64,000 bases of DNA from Brasenia schreberi (lineage: Eukaryota > Streptophyta > Magnoliopsida > Nymphaeales > Cabombaceae): assembly GCA_036023115.1 (NCBI GenBank), contig JAYKKT010000056.1:1054001-1118000 (forward strand), read 5' to 3'. The notes beneath the pieces were generated by a model. The model was not told the DNA's origin. It saw only the letters and a list, made by a program, of their open reading frames with translations, and ran no database searches. This document shows, piece after piece, positions 60,461 through 64,000 of the stretch (its first letter is position 1; each line of letters begins with the position of its first letter). The translations under genes were made by a program, and so were the position numbers.

Positions 60461-60805
60461 ATGGAGGGAGATACACATCCTGGCCCTGGCAATGCCACCC
60501 AGCTGGACAGCAAGGTGCTTCAAACCTTTCAAAAGAGTTTTCTTCAGGTTCAGAACATTTTGGACCAAAACAGGGTACTGATCAATGAGATCAACAAAAA
60601 TCATGAGTCGAGGATCCCTGATAACCTGAGCAAGAACCTTGGTTTGATCAGAGAGCTAAACAACAATATCCGGCGAGTTGTTGATCTATATGCAGATCTC
60701 TCGAGCTCCTTTACTAAATCAATGGAGGCTTCTTCTGGGAGATTTAGCGGGAACACGTCTGAAGCTTGGTCACAAAAGAGTCAGGCCAAGGTGAATCTCA
60801 GCTGA
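60461..60805 (+). CDS. EFL: ELF4-LIKE protein (DUF1313), circadian clock component
   Basis: 114 aa in a single uninterrupted coding exon. The ELF4/DUF1313 helical domain spans about residues 18-88: VLQTFQKSFLQVQNILDQNR, LINEINKNHES, IPDNLSKNLGLIRELNNNIR and RVVDLYADLSSSF. The N-terminal MEGDTHPGPGNATQ and the LDQNR/NHES/DLSSSF variants place it with the ELF4-LIKE 2/3/4 subgroup rather than ELF4 itself. The ATG opens the conserved MEGD start of that subgroup and is preceded by a 5'UTR exon. ELF4 acts with ELF3 and LUX in the nuclear evening complex that represses clock and growth genes; EFL members are less studied, so that role is inferred. Length matches the family (about 110-120 aa). No lesion seen. 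Confidence 0.95.
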   Translation: MEGDTHPGPGNATQLDSKVLQTFQKSFLQVQNILDQNRVLINEINKNHESRIPDNLSKNLGLIRELNNNIRRVVDLYADLSSSFTKSMEASSGRFSGNTSEAWSQKSQAKVNLS

Positions 60806-61389
60806 AGATTTATGATTTCTTTGACATGGTGAAATACCGGAAGAAAAACATAGGGAATTCATGTGCCTCCTTAGGCAACCAACATATAATTTATGTAACT
60901 CTGTATTACTTGTAGTTTGCAATGTTTGAGTCCCTCGTGCTTTTGCTATCTTGTTCTATCGTCTGAAGAGAGAAAGGACACAGAAGATAATGGGAGAAAC
61001 CTTGTGGTGGGAAGTTTATTGCGACGCAGATGCCTTGTTTCTATACGATGCTGCTAACTGTCCCTTGTTTTGTTTTCTTTCTCGCCATCACTGTGTGGAA
61101 CAGTTGATTTGACTGTATTAGTTATAAAAGTTGTAAAGTTCTTGTCGGGAAAAACATACTTTTTATGTTGAAAGTGAGCTCTTCAATCTTTTTTGAGATG
61201 GAATAGTAAGATATCTTAGCTTGGCCTTGTTCTTTTCGTAAGTCCATGAATTTTGTGGTTGCTTCTCTTATCTACCATCATCATTGAAGCTAGTGAACAC
61301 ATGTACTTGCTTTATTACCATTTTGGTGTTTGTTGTTAGTATTGGAGGCAATGTTTAAGTGTACGATTTGCATCAATATGTATCATATC
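60806..61389 (+). other. ELF4-like 3'UTR and intergenic sequence
   Basis: TTTG- and TTGT-rich sequence consistent with a plant 3'UTR for the first few hundred bases. The exact poly(A) site is not clear. Confidence 0.4.
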
Positions 61390-64000
61390 CAATGTTGTTC
61401 GATGCATATAGTATCATATATTGTTTTAGTCTACGATACGTAGTATCGTACCATTGCATATCATAATTTAATATTAAAAATTAATAAAAATCTTAAAAAA
61501 TAAGAAAAATATGATAATTGCCAATAACTCATATAATTCAAAAGTTTAGTACATATTTATCATTCACCATTCAACAATTGAAAAAAATTACATATTTTGA
61601 AACAGAAAATGAAATACATTTACACATTATAATGAGGATCATTAACTAAATAATCTTCATCTTCTCCTTACTGAATATTCTCACCACCTTCTGCTTTAAA
61701 ATTAAATTAAAATCTTCGTCTCCTTGATGATATTATTGCGCTCCTTCCAAATTAATCTATGCAATATCTTCTTTGATTAAGAGTATATTTTCTTCATTAT
61801 TTTTCATAATTCACTCATCTAATATATCAAAATTATTCAAATGTATTGGATCAAATTGGTTTTTCTCTCTATTTAACTTTTTTAATTGCTTATAAGAAAG
61901 AAAGATAAGTAATTAGTAAATAATATTAACAATAGAAGTCAAACAAAATATTGAATTAAATCTTTAAGTAGTAATTAATACAAGATTACCTCTATCGGAG
62001 TTGAATGTTACAACAGATGAAAACTAAATCATTGAGTTGTTATGTTCCAACTTGTGCTTTTTTGTGTAGATGTATTAAAAGATACTCCAATTCCTTTCAC
62101 AACCTGTTGCATTAAAGGTTTGACTCAGAACTCTTACTGCAAAATCTCTAAAATTTGAGCAATCACTTTCAAACCTATTCTACCAAACATTTGTAAAAAG
62201 AAGACAAATATCAGGAACTTAATCGACAATAGATATAAGATTTAAAAAACTTATATACAAAGATAAACAGTTTACCTGAGCTCATATTAGTACGGTTACA
62301 AATTGCTACAAGCAAACCCATTAAGTAAAGAGCATTATCATAGATCTCTATCTCTCGATGTATAACATTTGCTCTACTCTCATCAAGGACTTAATCTGTC
62401 TATACAATCGATGATACATCGGTTTACCTCAGGGTTTAGGTAATAAGTTGTTACATTAATAGACTGATGCAATTATTTGTTCCATTTGTTATCTATAATG
62501 TTTTGAACGAGTATATAATTTTTTTTTCTTTCATTAAAATTACTTCTAATGGCTTCTTTTGTCATATCCATGGCTTCATAAAGATAACCCAAAGATGGTT
62601 CCTCCTCTCAATTAGTCAATTTCAAAACTTTCACTAAAAGACATATAATCCTCAATAGTCTTATATATGCATTCCAAAATATACTCCTAAAGACTGTATT
62701 TGAAATCTCATTTAACTTTTTTTTCTTTCTATTTTGATGCAACTATATAAATTATTGTCACTCATATGAGGAAAACATTATCTTTAAGGCTTGTTTTTGT
62801 TTCACAATGATCTGTACAAATAAGAAATTAGTTGTAGACCGAGTTGTAGTTATACAAAAGAGTTCTACATCATTTGTATATCTCTTTATCATATATAATA
62901 TAAAAGCATGATTGTAGATAAATTTGGTGATACCTTGGCAACATTAAGTTGTTGCCTTTATGTCATCCATCTCACTAATATCCTCAAGGATGAGATCTAA
63001 ACAATGGGTTGCACATGGTGTCTAGTAGAAAGTCCCATAAGTATCTGATAACTCATTCTCAGCTGCTTTATAGTTACATACATTATCTGTAATGAATTGG
63101 ATTATATTCTCTAACCCAACCTCTTATATCACTTTATTAAACTTTTGCCTTAGGACCTCTGTAGTATGTTTCTCTTTTGACACGTTTAGAGATCTCAAAA
63201 ACATAAGTTATTTAGGACAATATAGAAGAAAGTTTAACAAAGTTCTTTCTTGTCAATCTATCCATCTATCTACCATGATAGTACATCTTATCTTCTATTA
63301 CTCTCTTAAAGTCGAACATTATTCTTGCACTTTAAAGACAGTTTTATCTAATAGTTTCTCTCAAATTTTGATAATAAAACATCTTATACTATGAACCAAT
63401 GTTAACAATTGTATCTATCATTGCTTAAAATGAAAACTGATTGTTGCATTAAATGGAATATATATATCATAAAATCATTTATGCATTGTAAGGTTTGCAT
63501 ACTCATGCAATTGCTTTAAAGTTATATCAGCATGAATTCGAGGTTGAGCACCATGTGTAATGCTAGGAGGAAAAAATGATTCTATAACAGAGTAAGCTCT
63601 TCTTCTACTACTTCCTCTTCTACCACTTCCACTTGCAACATCTATCATTTTCACTTACAACATCTTCAACAACTCTCTTTCTCTTGGTTGACAGTCGAAA
63701 ACTACTACTACCAACCTTTGTCTTACCATCAGTAGGAATACTATCACCCAATCCAACAATATTATCATCATCTTCCTTAAATATCTCTAAATCATTCTTC
63801 AGTTGTCTCCTCTCAAGTATACTATCAATCATTTGTAGATATTGTTATTGAATGATTTCTGACAATTTCCTAACTCTACGAGCAATTTCTTTTCTAGTCT
63901 CTCTTAGGTGATGTTTTAATCGTTAAATTCCACTACTAACCACCTTCTTACAAAACAAATATTTTATTTTAATTTGTTTCTCTCAACTGATGTATCCCAC
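61390..64000 (-). mobile_element. Second hAT copy of the 31.5-34.8 kb family, cut by the window end
   Basis: Begins CAATGTTGTTCGATGCATAT, one base different from the end at 31527. It follows that element collinearly for its whole length: the dimerisation region is near 62000-62110, YNHAFI-like sequence near 62900, and the acidic IVGLGDSIPTDGKTKVGSSS linker at 63680-63760. It stops in the BED zinc-finger region at the window edge, so the other terminal repeat lies outside. Decayed throughout and in the same orientation as the first copy. Confidence 0.88.

Noticed and set aside
1..64000. CRISPR arrays, bacterial operons, rRNA or intact tRNA genes
   Set aside because: None seen; the direct repeats present are microsatellites, minisatellites or LTRs of a plant genome.

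Overview
This is plant nuclear DNA, from an angiosperm with many transposons. The evidence is an AT-rich background, GT-AG introns, two recognisable plant genes, and a dense load of Ty1/copia LTR elements, RTE-type LINEs, hAT and CACTA DNA transposons and tRNA-derived SINEs. I cannot name the species.

Only two intact host genes are visible, both on the + strand. (1) A DRIP-type RING/RAWUL E3 ubiquitin ligase gene runs from 12781 to 43873. Its seven coding exons join with perfect phase into a 425-residue protein. Exons 1-5 sit within 1.7 kb, then introns of about 10.3 kb and 18.8 kb separate exons 6 and 7. (2) An ELF4-LIKE (DUF1313) circadian-clock gene at 60461-60805 encodes 114 aa. It has a TATA box, a 5'UTR intron, and an evening element inside that intron.

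Layout. 1-1380: decayed copia. 2240-4650: fossil CACTA transposase. 5925-6608: two LINE tails facing each other across a (TA)n tract. 7790-8030: SINE. 9136-9458: LINE fragment with target-site duplication (TSD). About 10.2-12.8 kb: probable DRIP promoter and 5'UTR. 12.8-14.5 kb: DRIP exons 1-5. 16141-23919: an old copia element with TSD GTATT in DRIP intron 5. It is itself invaded by a minus-strand LTR element (16651-about 19862). That inner element carries intronless pieces of at least three unrelated host genes: pectin acetylesterase, an HSP70-15/HSP110-type chaperone, and mitochondrial EF-Ts. 25863-42656: another old copia in DRIP intron 6, carrying three insertions: a LINE (with a second LINE inside it), a complete but dead hAT element, and a young minus-strand copia. 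43.5-44.8 kb: LINE tails and a local duplication around the end of DRIP. 45415-49572: a full-length RTE LINE with a 16-bp TSD, its endonuclease domain broken by an inverted LINE copy. 50-57 kb: decayed repeats, an 87-bp tandem array, a SINE and foldback elements. 59.4-60.8 kb: ELF4-like gene. 61390-end: second copy of the hAT family, cut by the window edge.

The most unusual item is the gene-capturing LTR element. Its chaperone/EF-Ts chimera has junctions that look like reverse-transcriptase template switching. Next is the DRIP gene, whose coding sequence stays intact although about 29 kb of its 31 kb is transposon-filled intron.
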